From Anaeramoeba flamelloides (Eukaryota; Metamonada; Anaeramoebidae), in contig JANTQA010000023.1 in the NCBI GenBank assembly GCA_027625915.1, forward strand, positions 20,522,001-20,586,000: a stretch of DNA of 64,000 bases. The letters run 5' to 3'. The notes under the pieces are model-generated. The model saw only the letters and a program-made list of their open reading frames with translations, did not search any database and had not been told where the DNA came from. The translations under genes and the position numbers were made by a program. This document shows, piece by piece, positions 33,836 through 45,870 of the stretch (the first letter of the stretch is position 1; each line of letters starts with the position of its first letter).

Positions 33836-35479
33836 TATATGATATTTTTTTTTCAAATATTTCCAAATGTAATTTACAGAATTTTATTGTAAAAGTTAAA
33901 GAAATTAAATTAACCTTTAAATAGTTAATTCATGTGAAAGAAAAAAAAACAATTAGTTCATTTTTGGATATTTGAGATTTTTTCCTCTCTTATTTTTACA
34001 ATTTAGGATACTTTGTATTTCATTTTTAATGTGAACTTTTGCTTTTTTTAGTTCAAAAAAGACTTTTTTTTCACATACCTACTAGTAATTTACAGTTTTT
34101 TCTCAATTATAATAATTTTTGTTTGTTTAAAATAATTTTTAAATTAATTTTTTTTCCTGTCAAAGAGGTTCAGTTGTTGGTATGTGGGTATATATGTTTA
34201 AAGGGTTTGAATAGGTATTAGAAAAAGTTTATTTTGAAATTTTCAAAATTGAAATTATTTTTTTCTATTTTTCTTCATTTTTTTTTTTTTGATATTTATT
34301 TACAAATGGTTTTTTTATTGAAATATCTAGACTCACTTCGTAAATAATTATTATTCTAATGTTATCGAAATTTTGAAAATTATTGTTGGGAAATGATTTT
34401 GATTTCTATTGAAATTTTATTTGGATCTTCAACTAAAGATCAAAATGAATAATTATTGTTTTTCGTTTTTATCTTTGTTTTCCAAAGTATTTTTGTTTTT
34501 TAATTTTTTCAGTAAATATAATGTTTGGTTAGATTTGTTTTAAATAGATATCAAATTTGTACTAATATTTTGTTTTTATTTATTTCTGATTTTTTCAAAA
34601 TTTATACAATAATCAATTTTTTAGTAAAAAAATGGTTATCTTTCATTGAAACAAAGTTTTAATTCAAAAAGTATTCAATTACTTATTAAGAATGGGAAAA
34701 AAAAATGAAAACAAAAGAAGAAAAATTGAAAATATGATTTCAGAGTTTATTTGGTATCATTATGGAAGATGTGTAAAATAGCCTACAATTTTCCATATTC
34801 TGGGCTTTCTTTTCAGGGTTTTGACCATGAAATCATAAGTTTGGGTTTCAGTTAGCAATTAATGATAATAATTTCGAATCATCTTGGTTCAAAATTAATT
34901 CATAAATATTTATTTCTTTTGATTTATTAACCTAAATTTTCCATGGGTGTATACATGAAATGTGCCAATATTTTCAATTATTTTTTTCGATTGATATTTT
35001 AAACTTAAAGAGGGATTTTTTTTTTTTTGTATTTTTTTAATTATAAAATGAAAGTATATTTACATGCTTTAAAATTTAGTTTTGAATTTATTCACTTCAT
35101 AATTGTTACTTTAACAGATTCTATGATGTTCATATAATTCTTAATAATAAAAACAATTTGAAAATTCAGGAGATTAATTAATTTCTTCAATAAATATTAT
35201 TTTAAACTTGATTTAGTTTTCTCAGAATCTTCGAATTGTTCAAGGTAGTAAAGAAAAGAAATATTTTTAATGATGTTATGATGGTTTTTTATCGTTTTGA
35301 TATATATTTTTTTGGGGGTGTGGTAAAATGTTTAAATTTTACAAATATAGCAAAAGAATAGAGTAAAGTATTTTATTTTACTCTATTCTTTTAAATCAAG
35401 CAAACTTATTTATGGTTTCTAAATATTAGAATTTAACAACCCAGTACAAATTTAGTTCTGAATTAATTTTTTTAATCCT
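33836..35479 (+). repeat. Dispersed repeat copy 2 (34100-34700) in AT-rich DNA
   Basis: 34100-34700 is the inverted partner of 700-1280. Its plus strand contains a 60-codon open stretch (34039-34221) whose end (FFPVKEVQLLVCGYICLKGL) corresponds to the PVKGRPVIIGELHVSKGF segment of copy 1, so the shared unit was probably coding once. The rest, 34701-35479, shows no gene. A small palindrome with AGAATAGAGTAAA arms lies near 35356-35395. Confidence 0.5.
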
Positions 35480-36640
35480 ATTAAAAAAAAATTGTATTCC
35501 CGTTGATTATAATGTACCTTATTTTGTTAAATTTTATTTGTTTTTCTAAATAATGGCAGTGATAATTTTTTTCGTTCGATAATATCTTTTGGATTCCAAT
35601 TGATTTTTTTATTTATTCTATGTTTAAATTTAATTAATTTTTCTAAATTAGGCGGATATAAATTTCTTCGGTTATTTTTAAATTTGTTTTTTTTTTTGTT
35701 ATTTATAAAAATTATCATAGTGTTAATTTTTATTCTTTGTTTTGTAAACAAGTATAGTGTGTTTTTGTTTATTTGGTACATTATATTAATTGTTTAATTA
35801 ATCAAGTATTTAAAATAATTTAAAGTTGTTATTTCATAATTAAAAATTATTCAACTCTTATCTTAATTGTCCTGATATAAAAATATATAAATAATCGTAT
35901 TTTTAAATGAATTTTGAGAGAATTGTTTTTTAACAGTTGTTTGGGGTTATTATATAATTATTTCTATTTTTTAAAATATATACTAATGTGAATTTTTTTT
36001 CAAATAAATTCCAAAATAATTAATTTTTAAAAAATTTTTTTTCCTTGGTAACTGTTTTATCTTTATTAGATTTTAGTTAAAAGTGAATAATAATTTAATA
36101 TATTAAATTTAATTTTTTTTTTTTTTAATTAATTTGTATTCCCATTCAGGATTAAAATTAAGATATATATAAATATTTGAATGATGTTCTGTTAATGAAA
36201 TGGCTTTTAATAAAAAAATGGGAATTTGGAACTGGAAAGGAATGAATTTGGTGATAACTGGCTTCTTTGGAATAGACCAAGTCCTTCTACTTTTAATATT
36301 TTAATAAAAAAATCTTAATTTTCAATAATTTTTTTATTTTTTTTTTTTGTTAATTTTTATACAATTAATAACATTAAAATAGTTAGCTTGAGTGGGTCAT
36401 ATGATATAAGTTTTATCGTTTTCGTTGTTATTATTGGTTATATGTGTGTGTATTTATGTATGTACAATACTTTCGTGTCAGAATCATATTTTTTTCGAAA
36501 ACCAAATTAAAGAAATTTATCCCCAAGAAAATATTAAATGAAAAAAAAGATTTATTGTTAAAAAAAGTTTATTCAGTAAAAATGGTGTTCTTATATTTTT
36601 ACAAATTATTGAATTTTAATTGTTTGTGATAAATATGTGT
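35480..36640 (-). mobile_element. Decayed LINE fragment (RT region), minus strand
   Basis: The minus strand aligns piecewise and in order with the reverse-transcriptase half of the LINE at 59.4-63.3 kb. Matches include FGFRKK near 36500, AACGATAAAACTTATAT near 36410, GAAGGACTTGGTCTATTCCA near 36278 (the motif-B region), the CAATTAA…TTATGAAATA segment near 35865, and NLEKLIKFKHRINKKINW at 35660-35610. Stops and gaps are frequent and the catalytic FADD region has been lost, so this is an old dead copy cut at both ends. Confidence 0.75.
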
Positions 36641-36963
36641 TGTGGTTTAAAATAACTTCAGTCTAGAAATTAAATCTCATTTTTAAAATTATATCCGTGT
36701 TTTTGTTTTTTTCTTGTTATCTTACGGTATTAATTTACTTGGAAATAATTTACATGTGGGTATAAACAATTTTGAAGTCCCATAAAGTTGATTTTTTTAT
36801 GAAAATAATCAATTATGAATTGAATTACATGAAAATATTTTGTAATTGTCCCAGTTTTTTTGATATTTTTTCTATTTTAGATAACAAACAATTTTAAGAA
36901 AATTAACTTCTTTTTCAGAGAAAATTTGAAACTTTGATCTTATATTTTTAGAATTTCTATTTA

Positions 36964-37569
36964 ATGGTAGTACTTTACGCAATCAGTATCATAGATAGTT
37001 ATGGTTTCTTGTTCCTTTCTTTGATCATTCAACCTGTAAAATTCTTCGATAAAAAAAAAACAAGGTTTCTTATTTTTAATACAGGATTAAATGTTTCTGA
37101 TAAAGTTGCTTTTGGTAGTAGCCTTCTATTTTCACTCAAACTTTTTTAGATTGAAAGGTCATTCCTTCCATGAAATAAATCCAAGATAGTGCTTTAAACC
37201 TTAAAATACTCATAAGGTGGAATTTCTGTTTGGAAATTTTTCACTTGATTTTTCTTTTTGAAATTATTATATAAAAGTGTTGAATAAAGTATTTTAAAAA
37301 GCAAAGTGATAAGAAACTCTGTAAAATTAGATGTTCTTCAAAATATTCTTAGTTAGTGGGCTGTTTGATAAGAAAATGTTCCAAGATTTATAAAAATAGA
37401 AATTTATCTAAAAATTTTTTGATATTTATTTGAATACATCAGTCTTTACGGATCAGTCTTCTATGGCAACAATACAAAATTTTAAAAATATGTTCCTAGG
37501 GGTATTCTCTACTTACAAATTTTGTATATGCCAAGTGTCAAAAAATTATGATCGACTAAAAAAGCCATA
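36964..37569 (+). pseudogene. Possible MULE-type DNA transposase remnant
   Basis: The frame ending at 37569 reads VFTDQSSMATIQNFKNMF followed by a C-x-C-Q-x5-Y segment. This resembles the core of MULE transposases (TD…A…AI..VFP followed by C..H and N). About 300 bp upstream, 36964-37149 (…ISIIDSYGFLFLSLIIQ… and …NVSDKVAFGSSLLF…) could correspond to the preceding D-containing strand and helix. The two parts are separated by non-matching sequence and the expected His is Gln. Call by pattern only. Confidence 0.3.
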
Positions 37570-39060
37570 AAAGAATAATAGTTTAGTGAGATCAATTTTT
37601 TTTTTATTTTTTCTATCAAAAGAAAAAGATTATTAAATTCATTTTATTTATCATATTATAACAATTTTTTATCATTTTTGATGCCATTCTAATCATTATT
37701 AGACTATGTCAAGTCTTTGTTACCAAGAATATTAATATAAAGATTTTTTTTCTTTTTTGAGATAAAATTTTTGGTTAACAAAAACAATTGATATATTTAG
37801 CAGATTAAAAAAAAATTGTATTTTTTTCAGAAGACTAGTTATATTAATCAATTTTTTAAAGTCATTTATATTTTTTACTTAGAAATTTTGTTTTTGTTTA
37901 AAGATGAAAGTTGATTTTTCAAAATAAAATTTTCTTGAAGATATTTGAGAATAAATTGATTGTATCCTCAAAATTCAAAATAAATTTTTTTCAGATAAAA
38001 ATGATTTGAATTGTTATAAGGATTCTTGTAAATAAGACCAAACAATTTGTTAAAAAAATTTTTTTGCAATTTTTGAAATTTTTTTGCTATTATTTTTCAT
38101 TTATTTTGAAAATCATAAAACAACTTTTTTAAAACTTTATAAGAAACAATTTTTTTTGTAGAATAGATCTCATTTTAATTGATAAAATGTAGTTATGTTT
38201 CTACCAAATATCGATTTATTGAATCACCTATACTTCGATTAGTTTTATTGACTAAGATCTGAATTGAAATATAATCAAAGAAAAATCTGAACCAAATAAA
38301 AAGTTTTCTTTTCGAAACCAATACTTTAAAACATAAAATGAAAAATATGTTTTACCATTTTCAAGAGATAACTTATTTCTTAAAAAAAATAATCGGTTAC
38401 TTTTTTTCGTTTTATATTGGAAACATGCAAATTTTGGATTTCAAAAAAGAGACTCAAATCAATAAATTGTTTAAATGAGGTTAACTCATCCATTTCATAA
38501 GTCGAAACACAAATAATAAAAAAAAAATTTGAAGATCCCGACAAGATTTCATTTTATTTTAAAAAAATGACTACCCCCTTAAAAATCAAACTATATTTTA
38601 AAGGAAAAATAGTAATTTCTGTTTGCAAACTATACTTTTGTTGTAGAGCCCGATCATAGTCAACTGTTTTTAGAAATAACTTAAAATTACGTTAAAATGC
38701 AAAAAAATAATTTAATTTTGCAAGAAGAAAGATTTTTAAACCTTCTTTTAAAAATGAAAATTTGGACCATTTTTGAACATATTTGAGAACTTTTCATGGG
38801 GTTTAGGAAGGAAAAAAAAATTATAAAATAAAAAAATAATTGATTAACAAATTGTTCCAAAAGGATTACCTTTTGAAAAAAAATCAAGTGACTCTGTTGA
38901 AGAAATAATAAATTCATCATTATTTTTTTCCTTTTTTTTTCTTTTTTTATTGTCAGAAATTTGCTTTTTTCACAATTTAAATAATTGATTCCTCTTTTGT
39001 TCAAGCAACAATTTTACCATTCAAAAGCCAATAATTACTTCTTTGACACAAAAGAAACGT
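37570..39060. other. AT-rich intergenic DNA upstream of the DUF1765-like gene
   Basis: No gene seen. ACTACCCCCTTAA at 38570-38582 resembles the right end of the TTAA-flanked element at 42720-44778, but no left partner was found. The promoter of the downstream gene should lie near the right edge. Confidence 0.45.
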
Positions 39061-41352
39061 ATGGAATTCAACTTTCAACCCCAGAATCCGATCCTTAGTG
39101 TGAGATCGGAAAACACAATGGTTCATTTACACAAAAAAATAAAAAAAATATTAACAACAAATTGCCAAGAAGAAAAAAGGTGCAGTATTTTGGAAAGGAT
39201 TTTACCGTCACTAATTTTTGCAAAAAACAATTTCTCGAATCTTAAACTTTATGAGGAATTTTGTTATGATTTAATTAATTTATGGAAATTTTTATTGAGA
39301 GGAATAAAAAAAACATACCATCACCAACAAGAGTTATACTCTCAATGCCTTTTGTCGATAATGAAAAGAGAAGAATTAGATTTTTCAACCCAAAAGAGTC
39401 TGTGTGAAAACAAAACAAAAGGCAAGGAAGAGGAAAAAGAAAACGAAAAAACACAAAAAAGAGAAGAAAAAAAAAAACAAAAAGCCAAGGAAAAGCGCTT
39501 TTATAAAACAAAAGAAGGAAAGAAATTTCTAAACTGCCACCAGCAAATAATTCTTCAAACACAAAACTGGATTGAAAAAGAAATGAAAGACGATTATTTT
39601 CTTCATCCAGACAACCAAGTTATTCGACGCTTTTGTGCACAAGTCTTAGCAATGTCGTCCTTCCGAATACTTGATGTCAGGAGAGAGGTCAAGAAGGCCA
39701 TTTCTGGCAGCAAACTCCACTTGAAAGTTCTTGAGCGAAATCCGAGAATTAGGACTGTTCTTTCTTGGGTCAACAAATATGCCAATGATCAAATTCGCGA
39801 ATTAAATGGAAGCTTTGAGAATAAGGAGAAGAAAAGAATATTTTATAAACAAGTGTTGGACAAACTTCAACAGCCTTATTTATTTTCATCCAAATTATTA
39901 AAAGAATATAAAGATTTAATCAACACCGATTTTAAAAATAATGTCAATAACAACAATGACAATCAAATCCAAAAGAAATCAAAATCATTTCAACAAAAGA
40001 TAAAGTTAAAAAAATTGTTCTTTTCTTTTCACAATAAGGACCAAAAAAAACCAAAAGTCCATTCATTCAGCAAAACAGAAAATGAGAAAGAATTTAATAT
40101 GCACCGCCATTCATTAAACTTTCAATTAATTCACCAAAGAATGAAAAGAACCGAATACCCAGAATTATCGCTCTTAAACCAACCGTTATTCTTACTTGAT
40201 TTTCTTATTTCCATCGAAAACTTAATCCTTCCAATGGTTCCTTCCAGAGAAAAAAAATATTTGTTTCAAATTCCTTTGTATGTAAACTCCTTAAAATCCT
40301 TTGTTCTTGCAATTGCCCATTTCATTAAAAACAAGAATTCAGAAATTGATAATTATGCCCATTTTTTGCAAATAATCATCCAAAAGGAATTGTATACAAA
40401 TTTATTCATACGTACAATGCTATTTATGACTGACTTACATGATCTTGAATCAGTTGAACAAACCTTGGTTTATATCGAATATCTTTTTTTTCAAATAAAA
40501 ATTTCCAAATCGACATCTACAACAGGATCAAAACCAACTTCAACGTCAACAACAAGATCAACAGCAAGATCAACAACAAAAACAAGAACACGACCAACCC
40601 CAACATCACAATCAAATTCAAAAAAAAAAAAAAAACCATTACCAACCTGTGGTGAAAATAATTGTTGTTTGCCAAAATATTTAGAATTTGATTTAATAGA
40701 ATATACCTTACAAAAATTATTATTTTCCGAGCATCATATCCATATATTATTAGCATTATCATTTCTTCATAACACCTTATTTACTTTACCACAAAAACTT
40801 TATGAAAAAATTTTATATCAATGGCTTTTCGGCAAACTATTTGTAAAATTGTTTTTATCACCATTCCCTATAGTTAGAAGATACTTTTGTGAATTTATTA
40901 TTTTTCAATTTTTTTGTTTCAACCCACAAACGAAAACCGGTAAAACCAAAAATCTCATTCATTTAAAAATTTTACATACATATATTAAACAATGCGAAAA
41001 ATTTTCTAATTTAAAATTTCATGAATTTGAATCTATTATTAAATTTGCAACTTTCCAAAAACAAAAAAAAAACAAAAACAATATAATGAAAAATAAAATA
41101 TTATTTGAAAAACAATCAAACAAATTTGAATTAACAAATTCATTATATCAAAAGAATTTTCAATATCATAAAAATTGTATCAATTATTTTAAACTGAAAA
41201 ATGAAAACCGTGCCTATATTAAATACACTTTCAACCAATTATCACAAGCTCTTGATAAATTTAAAATATTTTATGAAAACATACAATCACAAAATATCGA
41301 CCAGCAACAAAAGATTAAATTTTCTGAATTGGTGGCGAATGGTTATTTTTAA
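39061..41352 (+). CDS. Large helical protein, probably DUF1765 family
   Basis: A single-exon frame; the first ATG is at 39061 (MEFNFQPQN), giving 763 residues. A Lys/Glu-rich insert lies at about 120-155. The middle (155-260, 345-480) is helical with well-spread hydrophobics (RRFCAQVLAMSSFRILDVRR; LFLLDFLISIENLILPMVPS). A Thr/Ser/Arg tract follows at about 485-530. Residues 538-625 are the most telling: HIHILLALSFLHNTLFTLPQ, then a segment ending LFVKLFLSPFPIVRRYFCEF. This matches the DUF1765 pattern of fungi and amoebae (…ALSF.Y….FT…, then FxxLFLHW…VR..F..L). Members are uncharacterised. No signal peptide or obvious membrane segment. The C-terminal 100 residues are Asn/Lys-rich. The family call is from remembered pattern and not certain; that this is a real gene is. 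Confidence 0.82.
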   Translation: MEFNFQPQNPILSVRSENTMVHLHKKIKKILTTNCQEEKRCSILERILPSLIFAKNNFSNLKLYEEFCYDLINLWKFLLRGIKKTYHHQQELYSQCLLSIMKREELDFSTQKSLCENKTKGKEEEKENEKTQKREEKKKQKAKEKRFYKTKEGKKFLNCHQQIILQTQNWIEKEMKDDYFLHPDNQVIRRFCAQVLAMSSFRILDVRREVKKAISGSKLHLKVLERNPRIRTVLSWVNKYANDQIRELNGSFENKEKKRIFYKQVLDKLQQPYLFSSKLLKEYKDLINTDFKNNVNNNNDNQIQKKSKSFQQKIKLKKLFFSFHNKDQKKPKVHSFSKTENEKEFNMHRHSLNFQLIHQRMKRTEYPELSLLNQPLFLLDFLISIENLILPMVPSREKKYLFQIPLYVNSLKSFVLAIAHFIKNKNSEIDNYAHFLQIIIQKELYTNLFIRTMLFMTDLHDLESVEQTLVYIEYLFFQIKISKSTSTTGSKPTSTSTTRSTARSTTKTRTRPTPTSQSNSKKKKKPLPTCGENNCCLPKYLEFDLIEYTLQKLLFSEHHIHILLALSFLHNTLFTLPQKLYEKILYQWLFGKLFVKLFLSPFPIVRRYFCEFIIFQFFCFNPQTKTGKTKNLIHLKILHTYIKQCEKFSNLKFHEFESIIKFATFQKQKKNKNNIMKNKILFEKQSNKFELTNSLYQKNFQYHKNCINYFKLKNENRAYIKYTFNQLSQALDKFKIFYENIQSQNIDQQQKIKFSELVANGYF

Positions 41353-41398
41353 TCTAGATTATCCTGATTGAAAATTTAATTTTTCCCACAATCAAAAA

Positions 41399-41503
41399 CA
41401 TATACATAAATACACACGAACGAAAACACACACGCACACAAACACACACACACACACATACACACACACAAACACAAACACACAGCCACGTAAACATACA
41501 TAT
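41399..41503 (+). repeat. (CA)n-rich microsatellite in the 3' flank
   Basis: An imperfect ACACAC array interrupted by ATAC, GAACG and AAACAC units, starting about 45 bp after the stop of the preceding gene, so it is probably in its 3' UTR. Confidence 0.85.
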
Positions 41504-42719
41504 GGTTGTTTTATTTTTTATTTTTATTTTTTCTTCTGTTTATTTTTTTTATTTGATTATAATATCTTTCTTTTTTATAAACTTCTTTTTAATGAGCATT
41601 TAAAACAATTTTAGGAAATGAATTTATGAAATAATTTTCATAAAAAAAAATAATATTTTTTTGAGTTATTTTTTCGGAATTTTAAACTTTTATTTTTCCA
41701 AATAAAAGCATAAACGAAATTTTTTTACGATTTTTTTTTGTTTTGAGCCTTTAGGAAATAAAAACAAAATCATTTTTTATCATTTTTCTATTTACTTTTT
41801 TTTAGTTTCCTTTTTTTTCTCTCCAACAAAGAATTTTTTTTTTTCTTCAGTTAAATAGTAGAGAAGAAGAAAAATAATAAATAATGTGATTCAAATTTGG
41901 ATGGTAAGTATTGAAAAAAAGAAATAGTGGTTAAAATTAGGGGTAGGCTTAGATGTAATTACATTTTACTGGGATTAACTTCTGTCGAGTACCATAATAA
42001 TGACTTGTACTTGGATCAAATTTTGTCAAGTATGAGATTAAGTAACAGGGTGGTATGATGATGGTGCTAATTTAGAAAATTTGGACTGAATTAACAGAAA
42101 AAACAAACAACCAACAACACATTCAACAGCCCACAACCCCAATAATCTTATTTTATCAAAAAACAAAATTCAACGAGAGAAATTAGATATAACTGTTTAT
42201 AATTATTAATTATTTTCCAAGGTAATGATCCTTTTTAAAATTCTACTTATTTAATAATTTGTTTTTTTTTTAAATATTTTTGTATTTTCAAGATTTTATA
42301 GGCAGATTCATGCCAAAATAAGGTAGGATATGAGGGGTATATTATATTAGCTATACCTAGAATTGTTGATAATTTTAATCCACGTTATTTAATATTTGGA
42401 TATATTTCATTAGATAGGTTAAAAGCATTATTATGGAATTATTTTAAAAATTTTATGAATAATCTTAATTAATCTTTATCAAGTATTATTTTTGAAAATA
42501 ATTGACAAAAAAAAACCATTGTAAAACCCAATAATTTCAAAAATAATACATAAAATTTAATATTTGTTAATAATTTCTCTTTGAGAATTTTGTGTTCAAA
42601 AAAAATCTATTAATAACCAACCAACCATTCAAACCCCAAAAAACTTAAGAACATTTTTTTACCTTTTTTATAATTATTATTTTAACCCCTTTGATTTCTT
42701 CCTTTTCTTTCCACCTTAA
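41504..42719 (+). other. Intergenic DNA with a candidate exon at 42302-42472
   Basis: After TTTTATAG (a plausible acceptor) at 42301, the plus strand is open for 56 codons to TAA at 42470-42472. Its composition is not AT-driven (…GYEGYIILAIPRIVDNFNPR… then …YISLDRLKALLWNYF…). No upstream exon could be joined. It may be the last exon of a small gene or a transposon scrap. The rest shows no feature. Confidence 0.25.
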
Positions 42720-44778
42720 GGGGGTAGCTACACCACAATGTATGATAAAAATTCGAGAGAGATGGTATAAGAGTATTTTATTTTTGTGGCGTGTGATTAT
42801 AGATTCTCTAAAAATTTTATTTAAAAAATTATTTGTAATTTTTTTTTTTAGTAATGTTAAACAATAAAAAAAAAGAGAATATATTGATAAAATAGTTTTG
42901 ATTTATTTTTTTTTCTATTTAGATAAACTTAATTCCATTAATTTGGGCACAGTTTAAACAGTTGGAAATATAACAATAACATGATTTACGTCCAATTGGA
43001 AATTAATTTTAATTCAACAAACCATTTCATTTTTTGTCTTTTTTGTTTTTGTATTCATTTCGTTTTATTCGTGTTACGAAATCTGTTTTGTTAGATCTGG
43101 AATTTTTTTTTCGATGGTTGATAGAATGTTAGTGTTGAGTTTCTTAAATTGAATTATCACATACAATTGGTCCTTGTTATCTTATCATTTGATCGATCAA
43201 CAATTGTTGGTGTAATTTTAACTAATTTAACAATAAATTTATTTTTCAGCCCATTTCCTTATTTTTAACACACCAAGACAAGGAAAATTATTTCAAAAAA
43301 AAATCTCTATCTTTTGTATTTTTGAAATACACTCATATAATAAACATTATTATTCATAAGAATTTTCAAAAAGGTTTACAACTTTAATAGTTATTAAAAC
43401 GAATTGAAAAAAAAAATGAAATTTTTCAGTAATATTTTTTTCATTTTTAATTGTAAAATTTTTGAATTTTTTAATTGACTTAGTAGAGAGATAATTTTCA
43501 AGTATTTTTAAAATAGTCTAAAAAGAAATATATTTTTCAATTTTAAAAAAACACGAAATATTTCTTTCAAAAGATATCGCTAAATTAAATTGAAAATCTG
43601 ATTTTTTATCTGTTTTTGGAATATTTTTTATCATTTTATTTTTTTCCATGTTTGAGTTTTTATATACGTTCCCAATTGTTTTTTGCAAATTGCTTTAACA
43701 TATATTCTTTTTTCGATCTTAATGTACAATCAAAAATTAATTCATTTCAACTTTTTCCAATAAAAAAATACCCCAAAAATAGGTGTTTTTTTCAAAAGTC
43801 GGTATTTTTGAAAAGGGGGGTATTCGGATTTTCATTATTTTAAAAGCTATCTTTTTTTTATTACATAAAATTATGATAACTTTGAAAAAATAATTTACAA
43901 AAGTAAGTATAACTGAAATCCAATGTATAGTTTTGGCTAACTTTAATTTTTGGCGTTTAAATTTTCTTTGTAGTGTTGTTTTTATTTTTTTGTTTTATAT
44001 TTTTTTCTTAGATTTGGATGATAAGGATTACTTATAAAAACATTAATACTATGTAACTTAAATGAGATTTTATATTACCTTTGGAAAAATATAATAAATT
44101 GGTGTTTTTGTTATCAAATTTTTGATTTTAGATGTGGGAAAATTTTTAGAATGGGGTTTAGTGTTTTTTTGGGAGTAGAAAATTTTAGATTCATAGAATA
44201 GAACTTATAGCTATGTTATGGTTGAAAATTTGATAAAATATAATCATATTCACTTCTCCAATTCCACTAAATCCAACTATTTAAAATCCTAATATGATAT
44301 GTTTTGGCTTAATTATTATTTTTTGGAACCCTTTGAGCTAATTAAGTCAGATTTGGATTTTCGTTTGTGGTTCTCCCAATTGTAATTTTTGGTTCATTTT
44401 AAACAAAATAAATTTATTTCAAATGTCACTGATAAAAAAATCTTTCTAAATTGCTTTTTGTTTTGATATTTAAAAAAATTCAAAGATGAAGAAAAAAAAA
44501 AAAAAAATGAAAAAATTAAATACCACAATAGAATGTTGAGATAAGAACAAAAGATAAGTCATTCAACATTTGAAACACTATTTTCAGCAATTCAACTCAA
44601 CATTCTATTGTGGCAATTTCTTCGAGACTCTGAAAAAAAAAAAAGTAAAAAATCTAATGAATGAAGTACTTTAAATAATAAAAATCAATGAGGTACAACC
44701 AAAGTAAAAAATGCTATTTTCTAATCCTCTTCAAAATTGTAAAAAAGTGAAAAAATTTCCTTTACCGTTGCTACCCCC
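42720..44778. mobile_element. Candidate TTAA-flanked TIR element, 2.06 kb
   Basis: TTAA followed by GGGGGTAGC (42716-42728) mirrors GCTACCCCC followed by TTAA (44770-44782). Short terminal inverted repeats with TTAA target sites are the signature of piggyBac-type elements. The arms agree for only 9 bp beyond TTAA, and the interior has no transposase frame (the longest open stretch, 43616-43843, is Phe-rich), so at best this is a non-autonomous relict. A hairpin (44523-44613) lies near its right end. Confidence 0.4.
44523..44613. repeat. Perfect 18-bp inverted repeat (hairpin), 91 bp overall
   Basis: CCACAATAGAATGTTGAG (44523-44540) is exactly complementary to 44596-44613, with a 55-base AT-rich loop. 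It could be a tiny MITE or a structured RNA; no obvious target duplication. Confidence 0.7.
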
Positions 44779-45036
44779 TTAAATTTTCTTTATCAATATA
44801 TATAAAAATACCTTTTCCATTTTAAAAGAAAAGCTATCAAACAAGTAATAATCTTTTATACATTATAAATCTGATAAAAAACATCCAAGAGAATTGAAAT
44901 TTAAAGCAAAGGGATTATAAATTTATTGGATCTATTTCTCCTAATTATCAACACAATAACAATAATTATTAAAAAAAAAATTAAAATAAAAAATATATTT
45001 TATTATTTTTCTATTCTTTTAAGAAGAATATTATTT

Positions 45037-45870
45037 CCCGCAGCACCCTGGATTTGCCCAAATTTCATCAAATTTAAAAGAAAAGATTTAAAATGATATT
45101 GACGGATTGTAATATATTTATTTTGTTATTTGTCTTTAATTCAGATTGGAATTAGAATAAAAAGTCAAAATAGTTGAAAGATAATGAGATCTTGTTTTGT
45201 ATTTTTTTTTTGTGATCTTTTTAGAAAAAACATAATTATTCATTTTTTCTATTTTCTTTAAAGATTTTTTTTTTTTTTTTAATTTTTTAAATCAAAAATT
45301 ATATTACAGTAATAGTAATTCAAAACTCAACACATTGATTTATTAATAATAATATTCAAACAATATTGCTAATTTTATGATAAAAGAAATAAAGAAAAAA
45401 ATAAATTTCTCAGAAAATTTCATTTTGTTTTAGTAAAAATTTTCAATAAATATCCCATCAAGAGAAAAATGAAATTCTTTTTTTGTACAAAATTAGCAGT
45501 TTAATATGAAAAATTTGCTAAAACTTCAATTTCAGCAATAGAAAATATTTAATCAAACAAAAAAAAAAAGTACAATAATTTCATATAATACAGATATTTT
45601 TCCACTTTGAAGTTTTAAGATCGATGATTCAACCTTCAAAATTGTCTCTAAATGCAGATTTTTTTACTAAATAAGAGGATCATTTTTAATTGACAAGATC
45701 AACTAAAAGTACTATTTTACTGATCGAATTTTAAAATCATTTGAACCTGGAGATCACTAATACCATTTACATCTAATGACAACAAACTTTAATTTTAGAC
45801 TTACCCACAGTAGACGTTACCTCCTTAAAAATGTTTTTGGCAAAAAATTTACTTTTTTGTATTGTAGTTA
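45037..45870 (+). repeat. Second copy of the 32.05-kb element's left part, plus a shared flank block
   Basis: 45037-45575 follows 32048-32575 almost throughout: CACCCTGGATTTGCCCAAAT versus CACCCCGGATTTGCCTAAAT, TAATTCAAAACTCAACACAT in both, and AGAGAAAAATGAAATT in both. 45740-45835 then matches 31230-31300. No right terminal repeat was found, so this copy is truncated. The remaining 45871-46067 holds a (TA)n run and the 3' flank of the next gene. Confidence 0.65.

Noticed and set aside
39043-39060. TTG at 39043 as start of the DUF1765-like gene
   Set aside because: Nuclear genes start at ATG; the first in-frame ATG is at 39061.
40517-40762. Minus-strand Leu/Ile-rich frame inside the DUF1765-like gene
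   Set aside because: Antisense of the Thr/Ser/Arg tract; composition explains it.
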